Origin: Phycisphaerales bacterium
GTDB taxonomy: Bacteria > Planctomycetota > Phycisphaerae > Phycisphaerales > UBA1924
NCBI GenBank assembly: GCA_040217175.1
Contig: JAVJNT010000002.1
Coordinates: 1,434,001-1,498,000, forward strand
Direction of reading: 5' to 3'
DNA length: 64,000 nucleotides
Part shown: positions 34,892 to 43,127 of the stretch, one piece after another
Layout: the number at the start of each line of letters is the position of its first letter
Position numbering within the stretch: the first letter of the stretch is position 1
Position numbers and translations under genes: made by a program
Notes under the pieces: generated by a model
Databases searched by the model: none
Seen by the model: only the letters and a program-made list of their open reading frames with translations
Told to the model about the DNA's origin: nothing

Positions 34892-35986
34892 TCACGCCTC
34901 TTCGGCGGCAGAATCCTGCCACAACGATGCGGCGAGCACGGCATCTCGCACGAGGTCGACGCCGGCGGTCAGGCGCATCTCCAGGATCGGGCGCGTGACG
35001 GGGCAGGGCCACGAATCACCCGGCACGTGCGCGAGCTTGGTCCAGTCCTTCTGCGTCACCAGCAACGCGCTGCAACCATCGGCCATGCGCCGGAGGCGCT
35101 CGACCGTTGCGGGCGCATAGGGATCGTGGTCTCGCAGCGCCAGCGTCTGGGCGGGCGGGCCGAACGCCTTGGTCGCCTGCTCGATGAACGCATCGGGTTT
35201 GCCGATGGCGCAGGCCAGGGCGTAGTTCTTGCCCTGCATCCAGTGGAGCTGTTCGGCGTGGTCGCCGTCGTTGCTCGTCACGTGCAAGCCGGTCCATTCG
35301 TGCGAGCCTCGTGCCAGGACGAGGTGCGGGAAGCGGCGCCTGAGCTCGGCTTCGGTGCGTGTCAGGTCGGAAGCGTTGGCACGGTCGGCATGGGTCAGGA
35401 TGACCGCGTGGGCACGCGCCAAGCTCGCGACCGGCTCGCGCAGCCAGCCGGCGGGCAGCAATCGCTGGGCGAACACGTCTTGGGTCGCGTCGATGAGCAC
35501 GACGTCGAGCTGCCGCGCGAGCCGGCGGTGCTGGAAGCCGTCGTCGAGCACGACCACGTCGACGTCGTCGCCCTCTTCGCTGCCGAAGAGCCGGATGAGT
35601 TCGTGCACGCGGTTTGGGCCGATGGCCATGGCGATGCCCGGAAGTGCCTCGCGGTGCAACTCGGCCTCGTCGCTCAAGCCATCTCGAGAGCCATAGCCGC
35701 GTATGGCGATGGCGGGGTTCCGCCCCGCGTCGCGCAGCCACCGGCACACGAGTTGCACGACCGGAGTCTTGCCCGTGCCGCCCACGCTGAGGTTGCCGAT
35801 TGAGATCACCGGGCGATCGATCGTGACCGTGAGCCCGCCCGGCGAGAAGGCCGAGGCCCGCTGGCGCACGTCGAAGCGCGCATTGCGACGCGCGATGGCG
35901 CGGGCGTACACGCGCTCGGCCAGCGGCGCCAGCGGTCGCAGGACGCCCGGCATGGGCCCGCTCGGGGCGCGGGCGTCACGGGGCAT
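34892..35986 (-). CDS. lpxK: Tetraacyldisaccharide 4'-kinase (LpxK)
   Basis: 364 residues. It phosphorylates the lipid A disaccharide precursor at the 4' position, which implies a lipid A-type outer membrane. Seen: ISIGNLSVGGTGKTPVVQLV (P-loop near 63-75), IRGYG, GPNRVHELIRLF, VVVLDDGFQHRRLARQLDVV (with the DDGFQH motif), LLPAGWLREPVASL and a C-terminal LLVTQKDWTKLAHVP. An N-terminal amphipathic stretch should attach it to the membrane. The ATG overlaps the end of the upstream membrane-protein gene by 11 bases. Other lpx genes are not in the window. Confidence 0.93.
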   Translation of the reverse strand: MPRDARAPSGPMPGVLRPLAPLAERVYARAIARRNARFDVRQRASAFSPGGLTVTIDRPVISIGNLSVGGTGKTPVVQLVCRWLRDAGRNPAIAIRGYGSRDGLSDEAELHREALPGIAMAIGPNRVHELIRLFGSEEGDDVDVVVLDDGFQHRRLARQLDVVLIDATQDVFAQRLLPAGWLREPVASLARAHAVILTHADRANASDLTRTEAELRRRFPHLVLARGSHEWTGLHVTSNDGDHAEQLHWMQGKNYALACAIGKPDAFIEQATKAFGPPAQTLALRDHDPYAPATVERLRRMADGCSALLVTQKDWTKLAHVPGDSWPCPVTRPILEMRLTAGVDLVRDAVLAASLWQDSAAEEA

Positions 35987-36362
35987 CTTCGTCCTTCCGG
36001 TGAGTCGCCAGGTGCTGGCCCAGGTGCCGCCCGACCGATCGACCGAGCTCGCGGCGCTGGTGGCGCGCCAGCCGAAGGTTGTTGGCCATATCGACGAAGG
36101 CCATCAGGATGACGAACCCCAGGAGCGCGATCGCGACGGCCCACACGAGCGCGAACTGCCGCGGGTTGGCCGGCGAGATCACCGAGAAGGCGATGGCCAG
36201 CACGGGCGTCGTCACGAGGATGAGCCAGCCGTTGGCGGTGCGGATGCGACGCCGGCTCTCGGGCATGTCGGCGCCGCGCATCGCCAGCAGGTGCGCCGCG
36301 ACGACCACGAGCGTCAGCATGGCGAGCGGCCCGGAGACCCACATGGGCGCGATGCCGTTCAA
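35976..36362 (-). CDS. Small unknown membrane protein between maf and lpxK
   Basis: About 128 residues with three predicted helices (PLAMLTLVVVAAHLLAM; GWLILVTTPVLAIAFSVIS; FALVWAVAIALLGFVILMAF) and a basic C-terminal tail (NNLRLARHQRRELGRSVGRH). The chosen start is TTG 36362, which overlaps the maf stop by four bases (TTGA) and has GGGAGG seven bases upstream; ATG 36344 is the alternative. The overlaps on both sides place it in a maf-orf-lpxK operon. No family recognised. Confidence 0.65.
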   Translation of the reverse strand: MNGIAPMWVSGPLAMLTLVVVAAHLLAMRGADMPESRRRIRTANGWLILVTTPVLAIAFSVISPANPRQFALVWAVAIALLGFVILMAFVDMANNLRLARHQRRELGRSVGRHLGQHLATHRKDEDAP

Positions 36363-37018
36363 GAGCCGGCCTCCCACGCCGCCGCATGCGCGAGCCACTC
36401 GGCGAGGCGGCGCGTGGGCAAGCCAACGACCGTGTCCGGATCGCCGCTGACCGAGAGCGGCCAGCCGTCAGCGACGCGTTCGGTGAGGTTGTAGCCGCCG
36501 GCCTTGCCCTGCCAGCCGCCGGTGACGAGGTAGCGGTCGATGGCGTCCTCGTAGATCGTGCCGAAGGTGACCTCAGCGACGTCGGCGAGCAGCAGGCGGT
36601 TCGTGGTGCGGCGGGGGTCGAGGATGGCGATGCTCGTCACCACGCGCTGGGTCTGGCCGACCATGGACCGCAGGGTGGCCCTGGCCTCGGCTTCGGTGGT
36701 CGGCTTGCCGATGATCCGCCCGTCCAGGTCGCAGGCCGTGTCGGCCCCCATGACCAGACCAGCGTGCGACGCATCGAGCGACTCCACGGCAGCCCGGGCC
36801 TTCAGGTAGGCCATCGACATGGTCCACGCGATGGCCGAGGCTCCGACTGGCGGAACGAGTTCGCCGTCGTCGACGTTCGAGGCCACGACCACGAAGTCGG
36901 CCCCGAGGGCGGTGAGCAGCTCGCGTCGCCTCGGGCTGCCGCTCGCCAGGAGTAGGCGCAGGGGCGGTAGGGCGGGCGCTGGTTCCCGTCCCGCTATGCT
37001 CCCGTCATGCGTGCGCAT
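36359..37018 (-). CDS. maf: Maf-like nucleoside-triphosphate pyrophosphatase
   Basis: 219 residues. Maf enzymes hydrolyse dTTP/UTP or modified nucleotides. Seen: LLLASGSPRRRELLTALGAD at the N terminus, YLKARAAVE, GADTACDLDGRIIGKPTTEA with the catalytic Asp, VTSIAILD, VTFGTIYEDAIDRYLVTGGW and GKAGGYNLTERVADGWPLS (family variant of KAGAYGIQG). The only standard start in frame is ATG 37018, which adds about 20 residues before the Rossmann strand and overlaps the start of the divergent nitrilase-like gene by 12 bases. A non-standard internal start is possible. The start fixes the promoter inside the neighbour's coding region. Confidence 0.87.
   Translation of the reverse strand: MRTHDGSIAGREPAPALPPLRLLLASGSPRRRELLTALGADFVVVASNVDDGELVPPVGASAIAWTMSMAYLKARAAVESLDASHAGLVMGADTACDLDGRIIGKPTTEAEARATLRSMVGQTQRVVTSIAILDPRRTTNRLLLADVAEVTFGTIYEDAIDRYLVTGGWQGKAGGYNLTERVADGWPLSVSGDPDTVVGLPTRRLAEWLAHAAAWEAGS
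36995..37000 (+). promoter_or_regulatory. Candidate -10 box of the nitrilase-family gene (leaderless)
   Basis: TATGCT ends 6 nt before the ATG at 37007, with no ribosome-binding site. The -35 region is GC-rich and not recognisable. The same hexamer occurs in the promoter candidate at 5579-5584. Confidence 0.35.
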
Positions 37019-37816
37019 CTGGTCCAACTGGACATCGTATGGGAAGACCGCGAGGCCAACTTCGATCGCGTGCTGCGGCTGCTCGACGCCGTCGACGTCG
37101 GGCAGGGCGACCTCGTCCTGCTGCCCGAGATGTTCGACAGCGGGTTCTCCCTCAACACGGAGGCCACGGCCGACGACGGCGCGACCCAGGCATGGCTCGC
37201 CCGGCTCGCCGACGACCTGGGCGCCGTGGTCATGGGCGGGCGCACCGTGGGCGGCTGCGCAAACGGTGGGTGTGACAAGGCCACGAACCACGCCGCGGTC
37301 TTCGGACCGTCCAGCGACGGCGGCGACCCAAGGCTGCTGTGCGACTACGCCAAGATCCACCCATTCACCTACGGGCGCGAGGGCGAGCGATTCGTCGGCG
37401 GGCGCCACGTCGAGACCTTCCGATGGCAGTCCGGCGACGAATCGCTGGTGGTCTGCCCGACGATTTGCTACGACCTGCGATTCCCCGAGCTCTACCGCAT
37501 GGGGCTTGAGAAGGGGGCCGAGATGTTCACCTGCATCGCCAACTTTCCGGCCGCCCGGCAGTCGCACTGGCGGACGCTGGCAATCGCACGAGCCATCGAG
37601 AACCAGGCCTTCGTGCTCGCCGTCAATCGCCGCGGCAACGACCCGCACCTGGCCTACGCCGGCGGCACGATCGCGGTGGATGCCCGGGGCGAGGTGATCG
37701 GCGAGCTGGGCGACGAGGAGGCCGTGCTGACGGTCGACCTGGACGTTGCGGCTTTTCGGGAATGGCGGGCGGAGTTCCCGGCTTGGAAGGATGGGAAGCT
37801 CCTGGCACGCCGGTAG
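37007..37816 (+). CDS. Carbon-nitrogen hydrolase (omega-amidase/Nit2-like)
   Basis: 269 residues. The catalytic triad is visible: Glu41 in LLPEMFDSGF, Lys116 in DYAKIHPFTYGREGERF and Cys153 in CPTICYDLRFPELYRMG. The sequence context (NFPAARQSHWRTLAIARAIE, FVLAVNRRGNDPHLAYAGGT) is that of omega-amidases, which hydrolyse alpha-ketoglutaramate or alpha-ketosuccinamate in methionine salvage and glutamine transamination. The C terminus FREWRAEFPAWKDGKLL also fits. The exact amide substrate cannot be read. Divergent from maf, with overlapping 5' ends. Confidence 0.88.
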   Translation: MRAHLVQLDIVWEDREANFDRVLRLLDAVDVGQGDLVLLPEMFDSGFSLNTEATADDGATQAWLARLADDLGAVVMGGRTVGGCANGGCDKATNHAAVFGPSSDGGDPRLLCDYAKIHPFTYGREGERFVGGRHVETFRWQSGDESLVVCPTICYDLRFPELYRMGLEKGAEMFTCIANFPAARQSHWRTLAIARAIENQAFVLAVNRRGNDPHLAYAGGTIAVDARGEVIGELGDEEAVLTVDLDVAAFREWRAEFPAWKDGKLLARR

Positions 37817-38143
37817 CGCCGACCCAGCGGGATGATCTGGATGCGGCCGTCCTTATCGGCCCGGGTCGTTCCGAGTCCGGGTCGGGAAATGCCGAACCGG
37901 GCGCGAACTTCCGGCGATCTGGTGCGAATCGTCAGCCCGGCGGGAACCGAATCTTGTTCGGTTCGGGCAGCCCCGCTGCGGCTTCGCTCCGGTGGCGTCG
38001 ATAACGGCTTTGGCGGGCCTTGCGGGGCCGTGCCTTGTTGCGGTGCTCCGGCGGGGATTTGTCCGTGCGCGGCCGCGCCGCTATGTTCCCCTCCCCCCGA
38101 GCGGGGCAGCATCGAGAGTTTCGACGAACGCCCAGTCATAACG
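37817..38143 (+). promoter_or_regulatory. Intergenic region with promoter candidate for the kinase gene
   Basis: 327 bases without a convincing gene. It contains a GC-rich 5' part with repeated CCGGG-type stretches, then TTGTCC (38059-38064), 17 bases, TATGTT (38082-38087), about 56 bases before the kinase ATG. No terminator for the amidase gene is evident. Confidence 0.45.
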
Positions 38144-39580
38144 ATGGCCGACCCAACCCCAACGCCCGCCAGGAAGTCACCCGAGGCCTCGTCTTCGGGC
38201 ACTGGCCAGTTGTCGGGCACGGGCGCGATGTCGGGCAGCCGGACGGCGGCGCTGTCGGCGATGGACCGTTCGGGCATTACGCCCCTGAGCGGGGTCTCGA
38301 CGCCCGATGATCCCGACGCCGCGCTGGCCGAGGTCGCCAAGGGTGGCTCGAACGTCGACACGGCGCTCGGCCGGCTCGTGGTCGACTATGGATTGGCCAC
38401 GCGCGAAGAGGTGGACCTCTGCAAGGACCGGCTCCGCGAGGCCGAGGCCGCCGAAGAGGCGGGCCAGCGATCGCTCGCGGTCGAGCTCGTCGACCAGGAC
38501 TTCGTGACCAAGCGGCAGATCGCGCGGCTCAAGGCAATCCTCGACGCCGAACGCAGCGGTCAGAAGATCCCGGGCTATCGCCTGCTGGGCAAGCTGGGCG
38601 CCGGCGCGATGGCCACGGTGTACAAGGCGCGGCAGCTCAACCTCGATCGCCTGGTGGCGATCAAGGTCTTGCCACGGAAGTTCAGCCAGAACCCGCAGTT
38701 CATCGAGCGGTTCTACGCCGAGGGACGCGCCGCGGCACAGCTCAACCACCCGCACATCGTGCAGGCCTACGACGTCGGCAAGGCCGGCGAGTACCACTAC
38801 TTCGTGATGGAGTACGTGAACGGTCGCACGGTGTACGAAGACATCGTGAAGAACAAGCGGTTCGGCGAGGCCGATGCCATCGAGATCGTCCGCCAGGTCG
38901 CCCAGGCGCTCGGTCATGCGCACGACCGCGGCATCATCCACCGCGACGTGAAGCCCAAGAACATCATGATCACCAAGGAAGGCGTGGTGAAGCTGGCCGA
39001 CATGGGCCTGGCTCGCGCCATGAGCGATAAGGAAGCCGCCGAGGCCGAGGCGGGCAAGGCATTCGGCACGCCGTTCTACATCAGCCCCGAGCAGATCCGC
39101 GGCGAGACGAACGTCGGCGCCGAGGCGGATATCTACTCGCTGGGTGCGACGCTGTACCACATGGTGACAGGGGTGGTCCCGTTCGACGGGAAGAACCCGA
39201 CGAGCGTGATGCACAAGCACCTGAAGGCCGACGTGGTGCCGCCCGACCAGGCAAACCCGCGGCTCAGCGGCGGCATCAGCGAGGTCATCGAGATGATGCT
39301 CGCCAAGAAGCGCGAGCAGCGGTACCGCAGCGTGAAGGACCTGATGGACGACCTCGACGCGGTGACGAAGGGCAAGGCCCCGCCGCTGGCCCACCGGGGG
39401 CTGAACGAGGCGGACCTGGCGTCGCTGAGCCACCTCGAGACCGCCAGCGTTGCGGCCCCTGAAGAAATGCAGCCGGCCCAGCCCGCATCGGGCGGCAGCG
39501 ACTTCCGTACGCCGCTGCTCATCGCGCTGGGCGTGCTCTTGGCCATCAGCCTGGTGATCAACCTGGTCCAGATGGCTTGA
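38144..39580 (+). CDS. Membrane-anchored Ser/Thr protein kinase
   Basis: 478 residues. A Ser/Thr/Gly-rich start is followed at about 70-140 by a helical domain (TALGRLVVDYGLATREEVDL; SLAVELVDQDFVTKRQIARL) reminiscent of the N-terminal domains of secretion ATPases. The Hanks-type kinase domain follows: GKLGAGAMATVYKARQ at about 149, Lys in VAIKVLP near 172, HRDVKPKNIMI with catalytic Asp near 266, and the DMG variant of DFG (KLADMGLAR). Then GTPFYISPEQIRGETNVG and a linker. One helix (FRTPLLIALGVLLAISLVIN) ends the protein. DMG instead of DFG is common in planctomycete kinases. Targets unknown. Confidence 0.88.
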   Translation: MADPTPTPARKSPEASSSGTGQLSGTGAMSGSRTAALSAMDRSGITPLSGVSTPDDPDAALAEVAKGGSNVDTALGRLVVDYGLATREEVDLCKDRLREAEAAEEAGQRSLAVELVDQDFVTKRQIARLKAILDAERSGQKIPGYRLLGKLGAGAMATVYKARQLNLDRLVAIKVLPRKFSQNPQFIERFYAEGRAAAQLNHPHIVQAYDVGKAGEYHYFVMEYVNGRTVYEDIVKNKRFGEADAIEIVRQVAQALGHAHDRGIIHRDVKPKNIMITKEGVVKLADMGLARAMSDKEAAEAEAGKAFGTPFYISPEQIRGETNVGAEADIYSLGATLYHMVTGVVPFDGKNPTSVMHKHLKADVVPPDQANPRLSGGISEVIEMMLAKKREQRYRSVKDLMDDLDAVTKGKAPPLAHRGLNEADLASLSHLETASVAAPEEMQPAQPASGGSDFRTPLLIALGVLLAISLVINLVQMA

Positions 39581-39971
39581 CCCCTGCCAGTTGGAGAGTG
39601 GTGGCCAGCTTGGGTGGAAGTGCCCAGCATGGGAACATCCCCGCGGTTCGCCTGGTTCGCAGTTTGTGGGGACGAAGCCGCACAAATTGGCTTGCTCGGG
39701 GTGGATCGATCTGGTATTCTCTATGGCGTGGCAGCCACGATGAGCCGCTGGATTTGAGCGGCACCCAACTCGAACCGATGCTGGACTGGGCCCCGGGCCC
39801 GGCCCGAAGGACGCCGCCGAGGGCGACAGCCCCCGCGTGAGCGATTGACCGGTCGCCGCTTTCTCTGGAGGGAGAGCGGGGCGAACTGGGCCAAGTAGAT
39901 AGGTATCGCCGGAGTGGTTTCGGCGTGAGCACGACGCCGGCGATGCGCTGGCGACCCGAAGGAGAACACCC
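39581..39971 (+). promoter_or_regulatory. infC promoter candidate and long structured leader
   Basis: 391 bases with no gene. TTGCTC (39692-39697), 17 bases, TATTCT (39715-39720) is a good promoter candidate. The leader of about 245 nt that follows contains GC-rich inverted elements, for example CGCCGG (39907-39912) with CCGGCG (39937-39942), and ends with AAGGAG at 39959-39964. Long infC leaders often serve translational feedback; that is an inference here. Confidence 0.5.
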
Positions 39972-40742
<771 letters not shown>

Positions 40743-40763
40743 GCCCTCGGGAATCGTCTCGGC

Positions 40764-41090
40764 CTACGAGTTCCGTTCCAGCGCCGCCATCAAGAGCCAA
40801 CGCACCCGGGCACGCCGGTAGGCCTCGTCGGTGAAGATCGACGCGGGCTGGTGCGTGCGCATGGAGCTCGATGCCGGCTGGCGGAAGTCGATGCGGCCGG
40901 CCTGTCGCGGGGCCGCCTGCGGCGAGCCTTGCCGGGGTTGCTCGGTTTCGGCAGCGCGTCCATCGGTGGGTTGAACCGGATCGGTCGACGGTGGCGTCGG
41001 CGCAGTAGCCGGATCGATGCGTTGCGGGGGCACCGGGCCGTCTTGAATCGACGCAAGGGCTACGACCAGGCCGAGCAGCGCGCTGTTCAC
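40764..41090 (-). CDS. Small Pro-rich protein in the TonB/ExbD operon
   Basis: 108 residues: a hydrophobic N terminus (MNSALLGLVVALASIQ) that could be a signal peptide, a Pro/Thr/Gln-rich middle (RIDPATAPTPPSTDPVQPTD), and a C-terminal helix (FTDEAYRRARVRWLLMAALE). The start is a GTG overlapping the stop of the TonB-like gene by four bases (GTGA). It is the last gene of the unit and convergent with infC. Function unknown; periplasmic location is likely. Confidence 0.55.
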   Translation of the reverse strand: MNSALLGLVVALASIQDGPVPPQRIDPATAPTPPSTDPVQPTDGRAAETEQPRQGSPQAAPRQAGRIDFRQPASSSMRTHQPASIFTDEAYRRARVRWLLMAALERNS

Positions 41091-41977
41091 ATCAAGATCC
41101 TCATGCGGATGAGCAGTGGTGCATCGCCCGGCTGCATCTCTTCGATCGGCTTGCCTTCGGCCGTCCACTCGTAGATGGCGTTGATGATGGCCTGATCGAT
41201 ATCGGAAAAGCCCGAGCCGCGGCCCGAGGGGATGCGGGCCCGCGTGACACGACCATCGTGCGCGAAGAAGATCTCCACCAGCGGGCTGCGGTCGGCGCGA
41301 AAGGCCCGCTGCAGGCTCGTGAGGTGGATGCGCGTCGTGTTGATCTTCAGGCCCTCGGCCGAGATCACGCGTCCGAGCTCGAGCCGGCGCATCTCGATGG
41401 GCTTGCTGGACGGCGGTGCCGATCGGGTGTCCTGGATGCCCGGGCTGCCTTCGAGGGCGTCGTCCTGGGCGGGCGTTGCTTCCGAAGGCGTTTGCTCGAC
41501 GGCGGGTTGCTCGACGGACTGGGATTCGGGCTCGGCGGTTTCTTGCGCGAGCACGCGCGCTTCGGCCTGGGCCCGGGCCAGGCGCTCGCGGAACGCGTCG
41601 AGCACTTGGCGTGCTTCGGCCAGCGCCTGGTTCGTGCTCGCCTGCATCGACGCGGCCATGGCTCTGGCGAAGTTGTCCCGCTGGTCGCCCTGGGCCCGGG
41701 TCAGCGGGCTCTGCTCGGTCGGCGCGGGGTCGGCCACGTGGGGCGTAGGAGTTGCGAAGCCCAGCCAGTTGGGCGTGACGGCGTCGCTGCGCTCGATGCC
41801 CAGCTTGACGGGGATCTCGAGCGGATACATGCGTTCGGCGGCGCTGGCCATGCTCGTGGGATCGACGCCCGCACGGAGCAGCAGCACCGCGATGAGCGCG
41901 TGGCACAGCAGGCTCGCGGGTATCGCGATGGCCCAGCGGGGCAGCGGCGACGGGCTTGGTCGGTCGGCCTGGCTCAC
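41087..41977 (-). CDS. TonB-like energy-transducing protein
   Basis: 296 residues. One N-terminal helix (RWAIAIPASLLCHALIAVLL) anchors it in the inner membrane. A long periplasmic part has a helical middle (ALAEARQVLDAFRERLARAQ) and a Pro/Glu-rich linker. The C-terminal domain of about 80 residues (VEIFFAHDGRVTRARIPSGR, DIDQAIINAIYEWTAEGKPI) matches the TonB C-terminal pattern of strand, turn and helix. It lies 29 bases after the exbD-like gene. TonB carries proton-motive energy to outer-membrane receptors; no receptor gene is present, so the target is unknown. A TolA-like role is the alternative. Confidence 0.75.
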   Translation of the reverse strand: MSQADRPSPSPLPRWAIAIPASLLCHALIAVLLLRAGVDPTSMASAAERMYPLEIPVKLGIERSDAVTPNWLGFATPTPHVADPAPTEQSPLTRAQGDQRDNFARAMAASMQASTNQALAEARQVLDAFRERLARAQAEARVLAQETAEPESQSVEQPAVEQTPSEATPAQDDALEGSPGIQDTRSAPPSSKPIEMRRLELGRVISAEGLKINTTRIHLTSLQRAFRADRSPLVEIFFAHDGRVTRARIPSGRGSGFSDIDQAIINAIYEWTAEGKPIEEMQPGDAPLLIRMRILM

Positions 41978-42006
41978 GTGCGGCGAATGCTACGAACGGG
42001 CCGCGA

Positions 42007-42525
42007 TCAGGGATCGCCGGCGGGGGCGGGCCGATCGGCGGGCATGCCGACGAGCTCGACCGCCTCGTAGCCCTGGGTCCGCAGGGCGTCGAGCACGCGG
42101 AGGAGGGCGCCCGAGACGCCGCGCTCGTCGATCTCGAGGCGGATGGTGGGTTGAAGTACTGGCTGAGCTCCTGGTTGGGGAGTTGGTTGGGCGTCTGGTT
42201 GGGAGCCGGGCCCCGAAGCCAGAGAGATGGCCTCGAGCAGGGCGGTGCGGGTCGACTCGGCCAGCGGCTCGCCCTGGGCCGAGGCGGGGCCCACGGCCTG
42301 TCCGTCGACGAAGACCATGCCCTGGCGGTCGACGGCCACGACGATGGCCTCGGGGCCCTGGCGCTGCTCTCCGGCGCCCATGGCAGGCAGGTCGAGGTCG
42401 GCCACGCTCACCCTGGAGAGCAGCACGAGGGAGAAGACGAAGAACGTCAGCAGCAGGAAGACCACGTCGATGATGGGGGCCATCTCGATGCGCGGCTCGG
42501 CGCTGGTTCGGCGGGTCTTCAGCAC
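42007..42525 (-). CDS. ExbD/TolR-family biopolymer transport protein
   Basis: 172 residues. Seen: a short cytoplasmic start followed by IEMAPIIDVVFLLLTFFVFS, which contains the conserved membrane Asp used for proton conduction, then a periplasmic domain (EAIVVAVDRQGMVFVDGQAV, RLEIDERGVSGALLRVLDAL). A Gly/Pro/Gln insertion (SQPDAQPTPQPGAQPVLQP) is unusual. ExbB or TolQ, which normally forms the channel with it, is not encoded here and must be elsewhere. First gene of the ExbD-TonB-small protein operon. Divergent from the bifunctional-nuclease-domain gene. Confidence 0.87.
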   Translation of the reverse strand: MLKTRRTSAEPRIEMAPIIDVVFLLLTFFVFSLVLLSRVSVADLDLPAMGAGEQRQGPEAIVVAVDRQGMVFVDGQAVGPASAQGEPLAESTRTALLEAISLASGPGSQPDAQPTPQPGAQPVLQPTIRLEIDERGVSGALLRVLDALRTQGYEAVELVGMPADRPAPAGDP

Positions 42526-42629
42526 GGGCGGATCGTAGAGGGAGCCCGCCAGCGCGTTGACGGTGCGGCCCGGCGGGCCTTCGATCTCCTGTCGGTTCCG
42601 GCGAGGCGGCCGGGCCGAGGGAGCCGCCG

Positions 42630-43127
42630 ATGACGGTACGAATGGAGTTGTCGCGCATCCTCATCCGCGAGTTGACCGACTACCAGGTCATCGAGCTGCG
42701 GGAGATGTCCGACAACGGCACCCCGCAGGACGAGCTGCGGACCTTCCCGATCGTCATCGGTTTGCCCGAGGCGCAGGCCATCGAGCGGCGGCTGAGCGGC
42801 GTGCCCGTGAAGCGGCCCCAGACGCACGACCTGCTGGCGAACATCCTCGACGGGCTGAACGCCTCGCTCGAGTCGGTGGCGATCACCGACCTGGCCGAGG
42901 CGACGTTCTACGCCGTGCTGAGCATCCGCGACGGCGACGGCGAGATCGTGGAGGTCGACGCCCGGCCGAGCGACGCCATCGCGCTGGGCATCGGGCTGAG
43001 CGTACCGATCTACGTGGCCGAGCACGTGCTCGCGCAGGCGACGAGCGTGAACCCGCTCGAGGACCAGTTCGAGGCCGACGACGAGGACGAGGACGAGGGC
43101 GACGAAGACCAGGGGCCGCCCTTTTGA
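42630..43127 (+). CDS. Bifunctional-nuclease-domain protein (DUF151)
   Basis: 165 residues. Seen: MELSRILIRELTDYQVIELR, RTFPIVIGLPEAQAIERRLS, RPQTHDLLANILDGLNASLE, ATFYAVLSIRDGDGEIVEVD and ARPSDAIALGIGLSVPIYVA, the full BFN/DUF151 domain known from Thermotoga and plants. The C terminus is a very acidic tail (QFEADDEDEDEGDEDQ). The start is ATG 42630, six bases after GAGGGAG. The truD TTG overlaps its stop by four bases. The family's activity in bacteria is uncertain. Confidence 0.88.
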   Translation: MTVRMELSRILIRELTDYQVIELREMSDNGTPQDELRTFPIVIGLPEAQAIERRLSGVPVKRPQTHDLLANILDGLNASLESVAITDLAEATFYAVLSIRDGDGEIVEVDARPSDAIALGIGLSVPIYVAEHVLAQATSVNPLEDQFEADDEDEDEGDEDQGPPF

